Translations under genes and position numbers: made by a program
The notes under the pieces: generated by a model
Seen by the model: the letters and a program-made list of their open reading frames with translations, nothing else
What the model was told of the DNA's origin: nothing
The model's database searches: none
Shown here: piece after piece, positions 36,901-51,409 of the stretch
How positions within the stretch are numbered: position 1 is the first letter of the stretch
Layout of the letters: every line of letters begins with the position of its first letter
DNA from: Atriophallophorus winterbourni
Taxonomy: Eukaryota; Platyhelminthes; Trematoda; Plagiorchiida; Microphallidae
Assembly (NCBI GenBank): GCA_013407085.1
Contig: JACCGJ010019621.1
Coordinates: 1-64,000 of the forward strand
Direction of reading: 5' to 3'
Length of the DNA stretch: 64,000 nt

Positions 36901-38400
36901 GCATTGTCAGCTCTGATTGCTATGAACATTGTCGATCTCAGATTAGTTTGAGAAATTTGTAGTTTTTTGGATTGAAATATTCAGCATTGTCAGCTTCGAG
37001 TATTTCAATTATTGGGGATCTCACATTGATCAGAACGTTTGTAGTTTTTGAACTAAATCATAAGGCATTGTCAGCTCTGATTGGTTCAATCATTGTCGAT
37101 TCCAAATTCCTTTGAAACTTTTGTTTTTTTGGGATTGAAATTTTGAGCAATGTCATCTTTGATTAGTTCAACCTTGTCTTCCTCAGATTGATTTGAAACG
37201 TTTGTAGTTTTTGGACTGAAATGTTAGGCATTATCAGCTTTGATTAGTTCAAACATTGTCGATCTCAGATTAGTTCAACATATTTGTTGTTTTAAAACTG
37301 AAATATTGAGCATTGTCAGCTCTGATTGGTTTAATTATTGTCCATCTCAGATTAGTTTAAAAAGTTTCTATTTTCTTTGGACTGCAATATTCTGCATTGT
37401 CAGCTTCGATTTGTTTAAATATTGTGGATCTCAGATTGGTTCAAAACGTTTGTAGTTTTTAGACTGAAATGTTAGGCATTGTCAGCTTTGATTGGTTCAA
37501 ACATTGTCGATCTCAGATTAGTTCAACATATTTGTTGTTTTCAAACTGAAATATTGAGCATTGTCAGCTCTGATTGCTATGAACATTGTCGATCTCAGAT
37601 TAGTTTGAGAAATTTGTAGTTTTTTGGATTGAAATATTCAGCATTGTCAGCTTCGAGTATTTCAATTATTGGGGATCTCACATTGGATCAGAACGTTTGT
37701 AGTTTTTGAACTAAATCATAAGGCATTGTCAGCTCTGATTGGTTCAATCATTGTCGATTCGAAATTCCTTTGAAAATTTTGTTTTTTTTGGGATTGAAAT
37801 TTTGAGCAATGTCATCTTTGATTAGTTCAACCTCTTCCTCAGATTGATTTGAAACGTTTGTAGTTTTTGGACTGAAATGTTAGGCATTATCAGCTTTGAT
37901 TAGTTCAAACATTGTCGATCTCAGATTAGTTCAACATATTTGTTGTTTTCAAACTGAAATATTGAGCATTGTCAGCTCTGATTGGTTTGTAACTTATTGC
38001 TCCATCTCTCAGATTAGTTTAAAAAGTTTCAGCTATTGGTTCCATTTTAGGACTGGACAATATTCTGCATTGTCAGCTTCGATTTGTTTAAATATTGTGG
38101 ATCTCAGATTGGTTCAAAACGTTTGTAGTTTTTAGACTGAAATGTTAGGCATTGTCAGCTTTGATTGGTTCAAACATTGTCGATCTCAGATTAGTTCAAC
38201 ATATTTGTTGTTTTCAAACTGAAATATTGAGCATTGTCAGCTCTGATTGGTTTTATTATTGTCCATCTCAGATTAGTTTGAAAAGTTCCTATTTTTTGGA
38301 CTGCAATATTCTGCAATGTCAGCTTCGATTTGTTTATTTATTTTGGATCTCAGATTGGTTCAAAACGTTTGTATTTTTCAGACCAAAATATTAAGCATTG
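36901..38400 (+). repeat. 8-unit higher-order repeat, two copies plus a partial third
   Basis: The block starting GCATTGTCAGCTCTGATTGC, with the rare TATGAACATTG, recurs at 36901 and 37558 (offset 657). CAACATATTTGTTGTTTT appears near 37270, 37525, 37930 and 38190. The second copy has a few inserted bases near 37990-38060. Confidence 0.85.
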
Positions 38401-40929
38401 TCAGCTCTGATTGGTTTGTACATTGTCGATCTCTGATTGGTTCAACAACTTTGTAGTGTTTTTGGACTGGCCTATTCAGCATTGTCAACTTTGATTGGTT
38501 TAATTATTTTGGATCTCAGATTGGTTTGGAACGTTTGTCGTTTTTGAACTAAAATATTAGGGATTGTCAGTTCTAATTGGTTCAAACTTTGTTGATCTCA
38601 GATTGCTTCAAAACGTTTGCAGTTTTGAAAATGGAACTTAAGGCATTGTCATCTCTGATTAGTTCAACCTTGTCTATTGCAGATTGGTTTGTAATTTTTG
38701 AAATGAAATATTGAGCATTGTAAGCTCTGATTGGTTTATACATTGTCGATCTCAGATTGGTTCAACACCTTTGTAGTTTTTGTCGTGGATTATTGAGCAT
38801 TGTCAGCTCTGATTGGTTTAAACTTTTTCGATCACAGATTATTTCCAAACGTTTATAGTTTTTGGAGTTAAATATTGAGACTGAAATATTGAGCATTGTC
38901 AGATCTGGTTTAAACATCGTCCATCTCAGATTGGTTCAAAGCGATTGTAGTTTCCGCACTGAAATATTAGGCATTGTATGCTCTGATTTGATCAAACAAT
39001 GTCGATCTCAGATTGGTTTAAAACGTTTGTAATTTTAGGACTGAAATATTAGGCATTGTAAGCTTCGATTAGATCGAACATTGTCGATCTCAGATTTGTT
39101 TAAAACGTTAGTAGTTTTTGGACTAAAATTTTAAGCATTGTCAGCTCTGAGTGGTTCAAACATCGTCGATCTCAGATTGGTTCGACACCTTTGTAGTTTG
39201 TAGAGTGAAATATAAGGCATTGCCAGCTCTGGTTGATTCGAACATCGTCCATCTTAGATTAATTTGAAGCGATTGTAGTCTTTGCACTAGAATATTAAGA
39301 GTGTATGATGTGATTAGTTTAAAAATTGTCGATCTCAGAGTAGTTCAAAACGTTTGTTTTTTCCACTGAAATAATAAGCACAGTCAACTCTGAATTGTTT
39401 AATCATTATCGATCTCAGATTGATTTGAAACGTTTGTAATTTTTGGACTGAAATATTTGGCATTGTCAGATCTGAGTGGTTTAATTATTGTGGATCTCAG
39501 ATCGGTTCAAAACTTTTGTAGTATTTGAATTAAAATATTAAGCATTTTCAGCTCCGATTGGTTCAAAAATTGTCAATCTCATATTGCTTCAAAACGTTTG
39601 TGGTCTTGGGACTGAAATTTTGAGCATTGACAGCTCTGATTGGTTCAAACATTGTTGATCTTAGACTGGTTCATCACGATTGTAGTTTTTGAACTGAAAT
39701 ATTGAGCATTGTCGTATTTGATTGGTTCAATCATTGTCGATCTTAAAGTGGTTCAAAAGTTTGTTGTATTCTAGACTGGAATACTGAGCATTGTCAGCTC
39801 TGATTGGTTCACACATTGTTCATCTCAGATTGGTTCGAAACTTTTGTAGATTCTGGACTGAAATAGTTAGCATTGTCAGCTCTGGTTGGTTCAAACACCG
39901 TCGATCTCAAATTATATTGAAACGTTTGAAGTTTTTGGACTAAAATATTAAGCTCTGTCAGCTCTAATTCGTTCAAAAATTGTCGATCTCAGATTGGTTT
40001 TGAACGTTTTAAGTTTTTTTACTGAATTTCAAAACATTGTCAGCTCTAATTGGTTCTTACATTGTAGATCTTAATTTGGTTCAAAACGTTTGAAGTTTTT
40101 GAACTGAAATAGTAAGCATTGTCAGCTCTGATTGGTTTAAGCATTGTCGATCTCAGATTGATTTGAAACGTTTGTAGTTTTTGGACTGAAATATTGAGCA
40201 TTGAATTATCAGGCATTGTCAGGTCTGATTGGGTTGAACATTGAAGATATTTGATTGGTTCAAAATATTTGTAGTTTTTGAACTGAAATATTAACCATTA
40301 TCAGCTCAGGTTTGTTCAAACATTGTCGATCTCAAATTGGTTTGAAACGTTTGTAGTATTTGGACTGAAATATGAAGCACTGACATCTGGTTGATTTGAA
40401 CATGTTCGATTTCGGATTAGTTTAAAACCTCTGTATTGTATGGACTGAAATATTGAGCATTGTCAGCTCTGAAAATTTCAAAAACTGTCGATCTCAGATC
40501 GGTTCAAAATGTTTGTAGATTTTGGACTGAAATATCATGCATTGTCAAATCTTATTGCTTGAAACATTGTACATCTCAGAATAGTTCAAAACGTTTTTAT
40601 TTTTCAGACTGAAATATTAAGTGTTGTCACCTCGAATTGGTTCGAACCTTGTCGATTTCAAAGTGGCTTGAAACGTTAGTAGTTTTTGAACTGGAATATG
40701 TGGCATTGTAAGCTCTAATTGGTTCAAACATTGTCGATTTCAGATTAATTTAAAACGTTTGTAGTATGTGGACTGAATTATTAAGCATTGTCAGCTCTAA
40801 ATGGGTCGAACATTTTGAATCACTGATTGGTGCAAAACGTTTCTAGTTCTTGGACAGAAATATTAGGCATTGTAAGCTCTGGTTGGTTTTAACATTTTTG
40901 ATCGCAGATTTTTTCAGAACCTTTGTAGT

Positions 40930-42010
40930 TTATGGACTGAAATATTGAGCATTGTCAGCTTTGATTTGTTCAAACATTATCGATCTCAGATTAGTTCGAA
41001 ACATTTGCAGTTTTTGGACTGAAATATTAGGCCTTGTCAGCTCTGGTTTGTTCAAATATTTTCGATCTCAGATTGGTGTAAAACATTTTGTATTTTCTGG
41101 ACTGAAATATTTGGCCTTGTCCCTTCTTATTGGTTTGATCATTGTTGATCTAAGATTGGTTCGAAATGTTTGTAGATTTCAGACTGGAATAATAAGCATT
41201 GTGAGCTCTGATTGGTTTAAACATTGTCGATCTCAGATTGGTTCAACACGTTTGTAGTTCTTGGACTGGAATACTAAGCATCTTTAGCACACGTTGGTTT
41301 AAACATTTTTGATCTCAGATTGGTGTAAAAACGTTTGTAGTTTTAAAACTGAAATTTCGAGGAATTCTCAGCTCTGATTACTTCAATCATTTTCGATCTC
41401 ATATTCGTTGGCAACGTTTGTATTTTTTGGACTGAAATATAGAGCATTGTAAGCTCTAATTGGTCGGAACATTGTCGATTTCAGATTGATTTAAAACGTT
41501 TGTATTATGTGGACTGAAATATTAAGCATTGTCAGCTCTGAATGGGTCAAACATGTTGGATCACTGGTTGGTGCAAAACGTTTCTAGTTTTTGGACAGAA
41601 ATCTGAAGCATTGTAAGCTTTGGTTGGTTTCAACATTTTTGATCTCAGATTTTTTCAGAACCTTTGTAGTGTATGGACTGAAATATTGAGCATTGTCAGC
41701 TTTGATTGGTTCAAACATTATCGATCTCAGATTAGTTCGAAACATTTGCAGTTTTTCGAATGAAATATTAGGCATTGTCAGCTCTGGTTTGTTTAAATAT
41801 TTTCGATTTCAGATTGGTGTAAAAAATTTCGTATTTACTGGACTGAAATATTTGGCCTTGTCCCTTCTTATTGGTTTGATCATTGTTGATCTCAGATTGG
41901 TTCGAAACGTTTGTAGATTTCAGACTGGAATGATGAGCATTGTGAGCTCTGATTGGTTCAAACATTGTCGATCTCGAATTGGTTCAAAACGTTTGTAGTT
42001 CTTGGACTGA
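40930..42010 (+). repeat. 9-unit higher-order repeat
   Basis: Blocks at about 40930-41270 and 41670-42010 carry the same rare variants in order (GGCCTTGTCCCTTCTTATTGG, GTTTGATCATTGTTGATC, AACATTTGCAGTTTTT), offset 741 bp or nine units plus 3. Confidence 0.8.
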
Positions 42011-44239
42011 AATTTTAAGGAATTCTCAGCTCTGAATACTTCAATCATTTTCGATCTTATATTCGTTTGCAACGTTTGTAGTTTTTGGACTGAAATATAG
42101 AGCGTTTTCAGCTCTGACTTGTTCAAACATTATCGATCTCAGATTCTCTTATAACGTTTGTAGTTATTGGACTAAAATGTTAGGCATTGTCAGCCCTGAT
42201 TCGTTCAAACATTGACGATCTCTGATTCGTTCAATACGTTTGTAGTTTTTGGACTGAAAGATTAACCATAATGAGCTCGGGGTAGTTGAGACATTGTCGA
42301 TCGCAAATTGATTGGAAACATTTGTAGTTTTTGGACTGAGATATCAAGCATTGTTAGCTCTGATCGGTTTGAACTTTGTCGATCTCAGATTGGTTGGAAA
42401 CGTTCCTAGTTTTTGGACTGAAATTTTGAGCATTTGCAGCTGTGATCGGTTCGAATATTGTCGATCTAAGATTGATTTGAAACGTTCGTAGTTTTTAAAT
42501 TGTAATATCAAGCATTGTCACCACTGATTGCATTAAACATTGTCGATCTCAGATTGGTTCAAAACGTTTGTAGATTTTGGACTGAACTACTAGACATTGC
42601 TAGCTCTGATTGGTTCAAACATTGTCGATCTCAAAATGGTAAAAACATTCGTAGTTTTTGGACTGGAATATTTAGCATTGTCAGCTCTGATTGTTTTAAG
42701 CATTAACGATCTAAGATTAATTTAACACGATTGTAGTTTTGGGTTAAAATATCAAGCATTGTGAGCTCTGATCGGTTTAAACGTTGTCGATCCCAGATTG
42801 GTTCGAAACGTATGTAGTTTTAAAACTGAAATATTGAGCATTGTCAGCTCTTATTAATTCAAACATTGTCGATATCTGTGATTGGTTCAAATCGTTTCTA
42901 GTTTCTGGACTGAAATATTAGGCAATGTCAGCTCCAATTAGTTCAAAAATTGTCGATCTCAGATTGGTGTAAAACGTTTGTACTTTGTAAACTGGACTAT
43001 TAGGCATTGCCAGTTCTGATTGGATCAAACATTGTCGATCTGAGATTGGTTGACAACTTTCATAGTTTTTGGACTGGAATATTAAGCATTGTCAGCTCTA
43101 ATTAATTCAAACATTGTGGATCTCGGATTGGTTCAAATCGTTCCTAGTTGTTAGATTGAAATATGAGGCATTGTCAAGTCTGGTTGGATTGAACATTTCC
43201 GATCCCAGATAGGTTAAAAACGTTCGTAGTTTTCGAAGTGAACCATTTTCAGCTCTGATTAGTTCAAATATTGTCTATCTCTCATTAGTTCAAAACGCTT
43301 GTAGTTCTTGGATTAGAATATGGAGCCTTGTAAGCTCTGGTTGGTTAAAACATTTTAAATCATAGATTTGTTCAAAACCTTTGTAGTTTATGGACTGAAA
43401 TATTAAGCACTTTCAGCTTTGATAGGTTCAAACAATGTCGATCCCAGATTGCTTCAAATCGTTTGTAGTTTTTGGACTGAAATATTGAGCATTGTCAGCT
43501 CTGATTGGTTTAAACATCCTCGATCTCAGATTGGTTTGAAACCTTTGTAGTTTTAAGACTTGAATATCAAGCACTGTCAGCTCCAATCAATCCAAACATT
43601 GTCGATCTCAGATTGATTCAAATCGTTTTTAGTTATTCGACTGAAATCATAGGCAATGTCAGCTCCGATTAGTGTAAACATTGTCGATCTAAGATTGTTT
43701 CATACAGTTTGTAGTTTTTGGAATGGAAAATCAAAAACATTGTCAGCTCTGATTAATTTAAACATTGTCGATCTCAAGTAAGTTTAAAACGTTTGAAGTT
43801 TCTGGACTGAAATATTAAGCATTCTCAGCCTTGAATGGTTCGATAATTGTCAATCTCAATTTGGTTCGAAACGTTTGTATTTTTGGACTGTAATATTGAG
43901 AATTCTGAGCTCTGATTGGTCAAAACATTGTCGATCACAGATTGGTTCGATACGTTTGTAGATTTTAAACTAAACTTTTATGCATTGTCAGCTCTGATTG
44001 GTTCAAACATTGTCGGTCTCAAAATGGTTCAAACCTTTGTAGTTTTTGGACTGGAATATTAAGCATGGTCAGCACTGATTAGTCCAAACATTGTCGATTT
44101 CAGATTGTTTCAAAACGTTTGTAGTTTTTGGACTGAGATATTGGGCATTTCCAGCTCTGATCGGTTCAAACATTGTCGATCTCAGATTCGTTTGAAGCGT
44201 TTGTAGTTTTCGTACTGAATTATTGCGTATTATTCGCTC

Positions 44240-47200
44240 TGATTGGTTTAAGCATTGACGATCTCTGATTGGTTCAAAACGCCTGTTGTGTTTGGATTGA
44301 TATATTAACCTTTATCAGCTATGTTGGATCAAACATTTTAGATCTCAAATTGGTTCGGAACGTTCGTAGTTTTTGGACTGAAATATTAAGCATTTTCATA
44401 TCTGATTTGTTCAAACATTATCAATCTCAGATTTGTTTGAATCGTTCGCAGTTTGTGGACTGAATTATTGGGAATTGTCACCTCCGGTATGTTTAAACAT
44501 TGACGATCTCTGATTAGTTCAAACTCTTTGTAGATCTTGATCGAAATATTAAGCATTGGAGCTCTGATCTGTCCACACGTTGTCGATCTCAGATAAGTTT
44601 AAAACGTTCGTAATTTCCGGATTGAAATATCAAGCATCGTCGGCTCTGATTGAGTCAAACCTTGTCGATCTCAGATTGGTTACAATCGTTTGTAATTTTT
44701 GAACTGAATTATTTAGCAATGTCGGCTCTAATCTGTCGCAACATTGTCGATTTTATATTGGTTCAAACGGTTTTTAGTTTTTGGACTGAAATATTAGGCA
44801 TTTTCAGCGTTGATTGGTTCGCACATTGTCGATCTCAGATTTGTACAAAACGTTTGTAGTTTTTGAACTTAAGTATTGAGCATAGTCAGCTCTGATTGGT
44901 TCATATATTTTCGACTTTAGATTGGTTCAAAATGTTCGTAGTTTTTGGACTGAGAGATCGAGAATTGTCAGGTCTGATTGGTATGGACATTGTCGATCTC
45001 AGATTGGTTCGAAACGTTTGTAGTTTTTCGAATGAAATATTAGGCATTGTGAGCTCTGATTGGTTTAAACATTCTCGATCTCAGATTGGCTAGAAACGTT
45101 TGTTGTTTTCGGACTGAAATATTAAGCATTGTCAGCTCTGATTGGTTCAAACATTGTACATCTCAGATCGGTTCAAAACGTTCGTAGTTTTTGGACAGAA
45201 ATATTGAGCATTTTGAGCTCTGATTGGTTCAAACATTATAGATATCAGATTGGTTCAAATCTTTTGTAGTTTTCAAACTGGAATATTAGCCATTGTCAGC
45301 TCCGGTTGGTTCAAAAATTTTCGATCTCAGATTGGTTTGATACGTTTGTAGATTATAAACTGAACTAATAGGCATTGCATCTCTGATTTGTTCGAACATT
45401 GTCGATCTCAGATTGGTTCCAAACGTTTGTAGGTTTAGGACTGAAGTATCAAGCATTGTCAGCTCTGATTGGTTCAAACATTGTAGATCTCAGATTATCT
45501 TGAAACTATAGTAGTTTCTGGAGAGAAATGTAGGGCAGTGTCAGCACTGATCGGTTCCAACGTTGTCGATTTCAGATTGATTGAAACGTTTGTAGTTTTT
45601 AGACTGAAATATTAAGCATTGACAGCTCTGGTTGGTTTAAACATTTTTTATATCTGATTTGTTCAAAACGTTTGTAGTTTATAAACTGAACTATTAGGCA
45701 TTGTCAGCTTTAGATTATTCGAACATCGTTGATCTCAGATTGGTTCAAAGAGTTTGTAGTTTTGGACTAAAATATTAAGCAATGTCAGCTCTGATTATTT
45801 CAAACACTGTCGATCTCAGATTGGTTCAAAACGTTTTGTAATATTTGAACTGAAATATTAAGCACTTTGAGCTCTGATTGGTTCAAACATTGTCGATCTC
45901 AGATTGGTTCAAAACGTTTGTAGTTTTTGGTCTGAAATATTGAGCATTCTGAGCTCTGATTGGTTCAAACATTTTCGATCTCAGATTTGTTCAAAATGTT
46001 CATAGTTTTTGGAGTGGAATATTAGGCATGGTCAGCACTGTTTAGTTCATAGATTGTCGATTTCAGATTGGTTCAAAACGTTTGTAGTTTTTAGACTGGA
46101 ATATTAATCATTGTCAGCTCTGATTGGTTCAATCATTGTCGATCTTAGATTCGTTTGGAGCGTTCGTAGTTTTTGTACTGAATTATTGAGTATCTTCAGC
46201 TCTGATTGGTTTAAACCTTGATGATTTCTGATTAGTTTGAAACGCCTGTAGTTTTCAGATTGATATATTAACCATTAGCAGCTATGTAGGATCAAACATT
46301 TTAGATCTCAAATTGGTTCAAAACGTTTGAAGTTTTAAGACTGAAATATTAAGCATTTTCAGATCTGATTTGTTCAAGCATTGTCAATCTCAGATTTGGT
46401 TGATACGTTTGTAGTTTTTGGACTGAAATATTAGGAATTGTCACCTCTGATTCGTTTGAGCCTTGACGATCTCTGATTGGTTCAAAACGTTTGTTGTTTT
46501 TGGACTGAAATAAAAACCATTATCAGCTCGGGTTGGTTAAAAACCTTGTCGATTTCAGATAACTTCAAAACGTTTGAAGTTTTTAAACTGAAATATTGAG
46601 CATTCTCAGCTCTGATTAATTCGATGATTTTCAATCCTAGATTGGCTCAAAACGTTTGTAGTTTTTGGACTGAAATATTGAGCATTCTGAGCTCTGATTG
46701 GTTCAAGCATTGTAGATCTCAAATTGGTTAAAAACGCTTGTAGTTTTTGGACTGATATATTAATCATTATCAGCCGAGTTGGTTCAAACATTGTCGATCT
46801 CAAATTGGTTTAAAACGTTTGTAGATTTTGGACTAAAATATTAAGCATTTCCAGCTCTAATTTGTTTTAAACTTGTCAATCTCAGAATTGTTTGGAACGT
46901 TTGTAGTTTTTGGTCTGAATTATGAGAAATTGTCACCTCCGATGCGTTTAAACATTGACGATCTCTGATTGGTCTGAAACGTTTCTAGTTTTCGGACTGA
47001 AATATTAACCATTATCATCTCGGGTTGGTTGAAACCATGTCGATCTCGGATTAGTTCAAAACGTTTGAAGTTTTTGGACTGAAATATTAGGCATTGTCAG
47101 CACTGATCGGTTCAAACGTTGTCGATCTCAGATTGATTTGAACGTTTGTAGTTTTTAGACTGAAATATTAAGCATTGTCAGCTCTGGTTGGTTTGAACAT

Positions 47201-47990
47201 TTTCGATATCTGATTTGTTCAAAACGTTTGTAGTTTGTAAACTGAACTATTAGGCATTGTCAGCTCTGATTGGTTCAAACATTTTCAAACACTGATTAGT
47301 TCGACACGCTTGTAATTTTTGTAATGAAATATAAAGCATTGTAGGCTATGATTGGTTTGAACTTCTTCGATCTCAAATTTGTTCGAAACGTTTGTTGTTT
47401 TCCAAATGAAATAATAAGTTTTGTCAGCTCTAATTTATTCAAACATCGTTGATCCCAGATTGATTCAAAGCGTTTGTAGTTTTTGGACTAAGATATTAAG
47501 CAATGTTAGCTCTGATTATTTCAAACACTGTCGATGTCAGATTGGTTAAAATCGTTTGTAGTTTCCAAACTGAAATATTAGGCATTGTCAGTTCTGGTTG
47601 GTTTAAAAATTTTCGATCTCAGATTGGTTTGATAAGTTTGTTGATGTTCAACTGAACTATTAGGCATTATCATCTCTAATTGGTTCAAACATTGTCGATC
47701 TCAGATTCGTTCAAAACATTTGTAGTTTTTGGTCTGAAATATTGAACATTCTGAGCTCTGATTCCTTCACACATTGTCGATCTCAGATTTGTTCAAAATG
47801 TTCGTAGTTTTCGGAGTGAAATATTTAGCATGGTCAGCACTGTTTAGTTCAAACATTGTCGATTTCAGATTGGTTAAAAACGTTTGTAGTCTCTGGACTG
47901 GAATATTATTCATTGTCCGCTCTGATTGGTTCAAACATTGTCGATCTCAGATTCGTTTGAAGCGTTTGTCGTTTTTTAAGCTGAAATATT
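44240..47990 (+). repeat. Overlapping higher-order repeats of about 19, 22 and 24 units
   Basis: The rare block with GCAGCTATG and TCAAACATTTTAGATC recurs near 44280 and 46244 (offset 1963, 24 units). CACTGATCGG with GATATCTGATTTG variants recurs at 45545 and 47101 (1556, 19 units). CATGGTCAGCACTGTTTAG recurs at 46027 and 47829 (1802, 22 units). Different offsets in one stretch imply repeated, overlapping duplication events. Confidence 0.75.
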
Positions 47991-48299
47991 AAGCATTGTG
48001 AGCTTTGTTTGGTTCAAACATAGTCGATATCGAATTAGATCAGACAGTTTGAAATTTCTAAACTAAAATATCAAGCATTGTCAGCTCTAGTTGGTTCAAA
48101 CTTCTTCGACCTCTTATTGGTTCGAAACGTTTGTAGTTCTTGGACTAAAATATTGAGCATTAAGAGTTTTAGTTAATTCAAACATTGTCGATTGCAGATT
48201 GTTTCAAAACGTTTGTAGTTTTTTGGACTAAAATATTAGGCATTGTCAGCTCTGATTAGTTTGAACATTGTCGATCTCAGATTGTTCCAGAACGTTTGT

Positions 48300-51200
48300 A
48301 GTTTTTCGACTGAAATATTGAGCAATGTCAGCTCTGATTGTTTCAAACATTGTCGATTTCTGATTGATTCAAAACGCATGTAGTTTTTGGACTAGAATAT
48401 TGAGCATTGTCAGCACTGATTATATCAAACATTGTCGATTTAAGATTAGTTCGGAACGTTTGTAGTTTTCGGACTGAAATAATGAGCATTGTCAGCTCTA
48501 AATAATCCAGACATTGTCGATCTAAGATTAGTTCAAAACGTTTGTAATTTTTGGACTGAAATATTAAGCAGTGTCAGCTCAGATTAGTTTAAACATTGTC
48601 GATCTCAGATTTGTTCGAAACTTTTGTAGTTTTGGACTGAAATATTAAACATTGTAAGCTCTGATTAGCTGAAGCATTCTCAATCTCAGATTGATGGAAA
48701 AATGTTTGTAGTTTTTGTACTTATATATACGGCATTGCTAGCTCTGATTAGTTAAAAATATGTCGATCTCAGATTGGTTCAAAACGTTTGTAGTTTTTAA
48801 ACTGAAATATTGAGCATTTTCAGCTCTGATTTGTTCGAACATTGTGGATCTCAGATTAGTTTACCAACTTTTGTAGTTTTTGGACGGAAATACTACGCAT
48901 TGTCAGCTCTAATTGTTTTATTCATTGTCGATCTCAGATTAATTCCAAACGTTTGTAGTTTTTGTTCGGAAATATTAGGCATTGTCAGCTTTAATTGTTT
49001 TAATCATTGTCGATCTCAGATTAATTCAAAACGTTCGTAGTTTTTGAATTATAATATTGAGCATTGTTAGCTCTGATATGTTCAAAACATTGTCGATCTC
49101 AAATTGGTTCAAAACCTTTGTAGATTTGCACTGAAATATAAAGCATTGTCAGGTCTGGTTAGTTTGAAAATTTTCGATTTCAAATGGGTTCAAAACGTTT
49201 GTAGATTCTTAACTAAACTATTAGCCATTATCAGCTCTGATTGGTTCAGACATTGTCGATCTCTGATTGATTCAAAACGCATGTAGTTTTTGGACTGGAA
49301 TATTGAATATTGTCAGCTCTGATTGCATCAAACATTGTCGATTTAGGATTAGTTCGAAACGTTTGTAGTTTTTGGACTGAAATAATGAGCATTGCCAGCT
49401 CTAAATGATCCAAACATTATCGATCTCAGATTAGTTCAAAACGTTTGTAATTTGTGGACTGAAATATTAAGCAATGTCAGCTCAGATAAGTTTAAACATT
49501 GTCGATTTCAGATTCGTTCGGAACTTTTGTAGTTTTGGACTGAAATACTAAACATTGTTAGCTCAGATTAGCTTAAGCATTTTCGATTTCAGATTGGTGT
49601 AAAAACGTTTTTAGTTTTTGGACTGGAATATTGAGCATTGATAGCTTTAGTTGATTCAAACATTGCCGATCGCAGATTGTTGCAAAACGTTTGTAGTTTT
49701 TTTGGACTGAAATATTAGGCATTGTCAGCTCTGATTAGTTTGAACATTGTCGATCTCAGATTGTTTCGGAACGTTTGTAGTTTTTGGACTGAAATATTGA
49801 GCATTGTCAGCTCTGATTGGTTCAAACATTGTCGATCTCTGATTGTTTCAAAACGCATGTAGTTTTTGGACTAAAATATTGAGCATTGTCAGCACTGATT
49901 AGATCAAACATTGTCGATTTAAGATTAGTTCGGAACGTTTGTAGTTTTCGGACTGAAATAATGAGCATTGTCAGCTCTAAATAATTTAGACATTGTCGAT
50001 CTCAGATTAGTTCAAATCGTTTGTAAATTCTGGACTGAAATATTAAGCAATGTCAGCTCAGATTAGTTTAAACATTGTCGATTTCAGATTTGTTCGAAAC
50101 TTTTGTAGTTTTGGACTAGAATATTAAAATTGTAAGCTCTGATTCTTTTCAACATTCTCGATCTCAGAGTGATGTAGAAATGTTTGTAGTTTACGTACTT
50201 ACATATACGGCATTGCTAGCTCTGATTAGTTAAAAATATGTCGATCTCAGATTGGTTCAAAACGTTTGTAGTTTTTGAACTGAAATTTTCGAGCATTTTC
50301 ACCTCTGATTTGTTCGAACATTGTCGATCTCAGATTAGTTTACCAACTTTTGTAGTTTTTGGACGGAAATACTACGCATTGTCAGCTCTGATTGTTTTAT
50401 CCATTGTCGATCTCAGATTAATTCCAAACGTTTGTAGGTTTTGGACGGAAATATTAGGCATTGTCAGCTTTAATTGTTTTAATCATTGTCGATCTCAGAT
50501 TAATTCCAAACGATTGTAGTTTTCGAAATGAAATATTAGGCATTGTCAGCTCTAATTGTCGATCTCTAATTGATTTAAGACGTTTGTTGTTTTTGGATCG
50601 GAATACTGAGCATTGTCAGCTATGATTGGTTCAAACTTCTATGATCTTTGATTGGTTCGAAACGTGTGTTGTCTTAGGACTGAAATATCAAGCATTGTTA
50701 GATCTAGTTAATTCAAACATTGACTATCTCAGATTGGTTCAAATCGTTTGTAGTTTTTGGACTGAAATATGAAGCATTGTCAGCTCTCATTAGTTTAAAT
50801 ATTTTCGATCTCAGTTTGGTTCGATACGTTTGTAGATTTTACACCGAACTATTAGGCATTGTCAGGTCTGAATCAAACAAATATTCTCGATCTCAGATTG
50901 GTTCAAAACGTTCGTAGTTTTTGAATTATAATATTGAGCATTGTTAGCTCTGATAGGTTCAAAACATTGTGGATCTCAAATTGGTTCAAAACCTTTGTAG
51001 TTTTTGCACTGAAATATAAAGCATTGTCAGGTCTGGTTAGTTTGAGAATTTCCGATTTCAAATTGGTTCAAAACGTTTGTAGATTCTTAACTGAACTATT
51101 AGGCATTATCAGCTCTGATTGGTTCAAACATTGTCGATTTAGGATTAGTTCGGAACGTTTGTAGTTTTTGGACTGAAATAAAGAGCATTGCCAGCTCTTA

Positions 51201-51330
51201 ATAATCCAAGCATTGTCGATCTCAGATTAGTTCAAAACGTTTGTAATTTTTGGACTAAAATATTAAGCAATGTCAGCTCAGATCAGTTTAAACATTGTGG
51301 ATTTCAGATTTGTTCGAAACTTTTGTAGTT
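48300..51330 (+). repeat. 18-unit higher-order repeat with nested 7- and 11-unit steps
   Basis: Markers AAAACGCATGTAGTTTTTGG near 48370, 49273 and 49849 and TTAGTTTACCAACTTTTG near 48855 and 50335 give offsets of about 1479 (18 units), 903 (11) and 576 (7). Between them the order of rare variants is kept. Confidence 0.8.
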
Positions 51331-51409
51331 TCGGACTGAAATATTAAACATTGTTAGCTCTGATTAGCTTAAGCATTTTCGATCTCAGATTGGTGTAGAA
51401 ACGTTTTTA

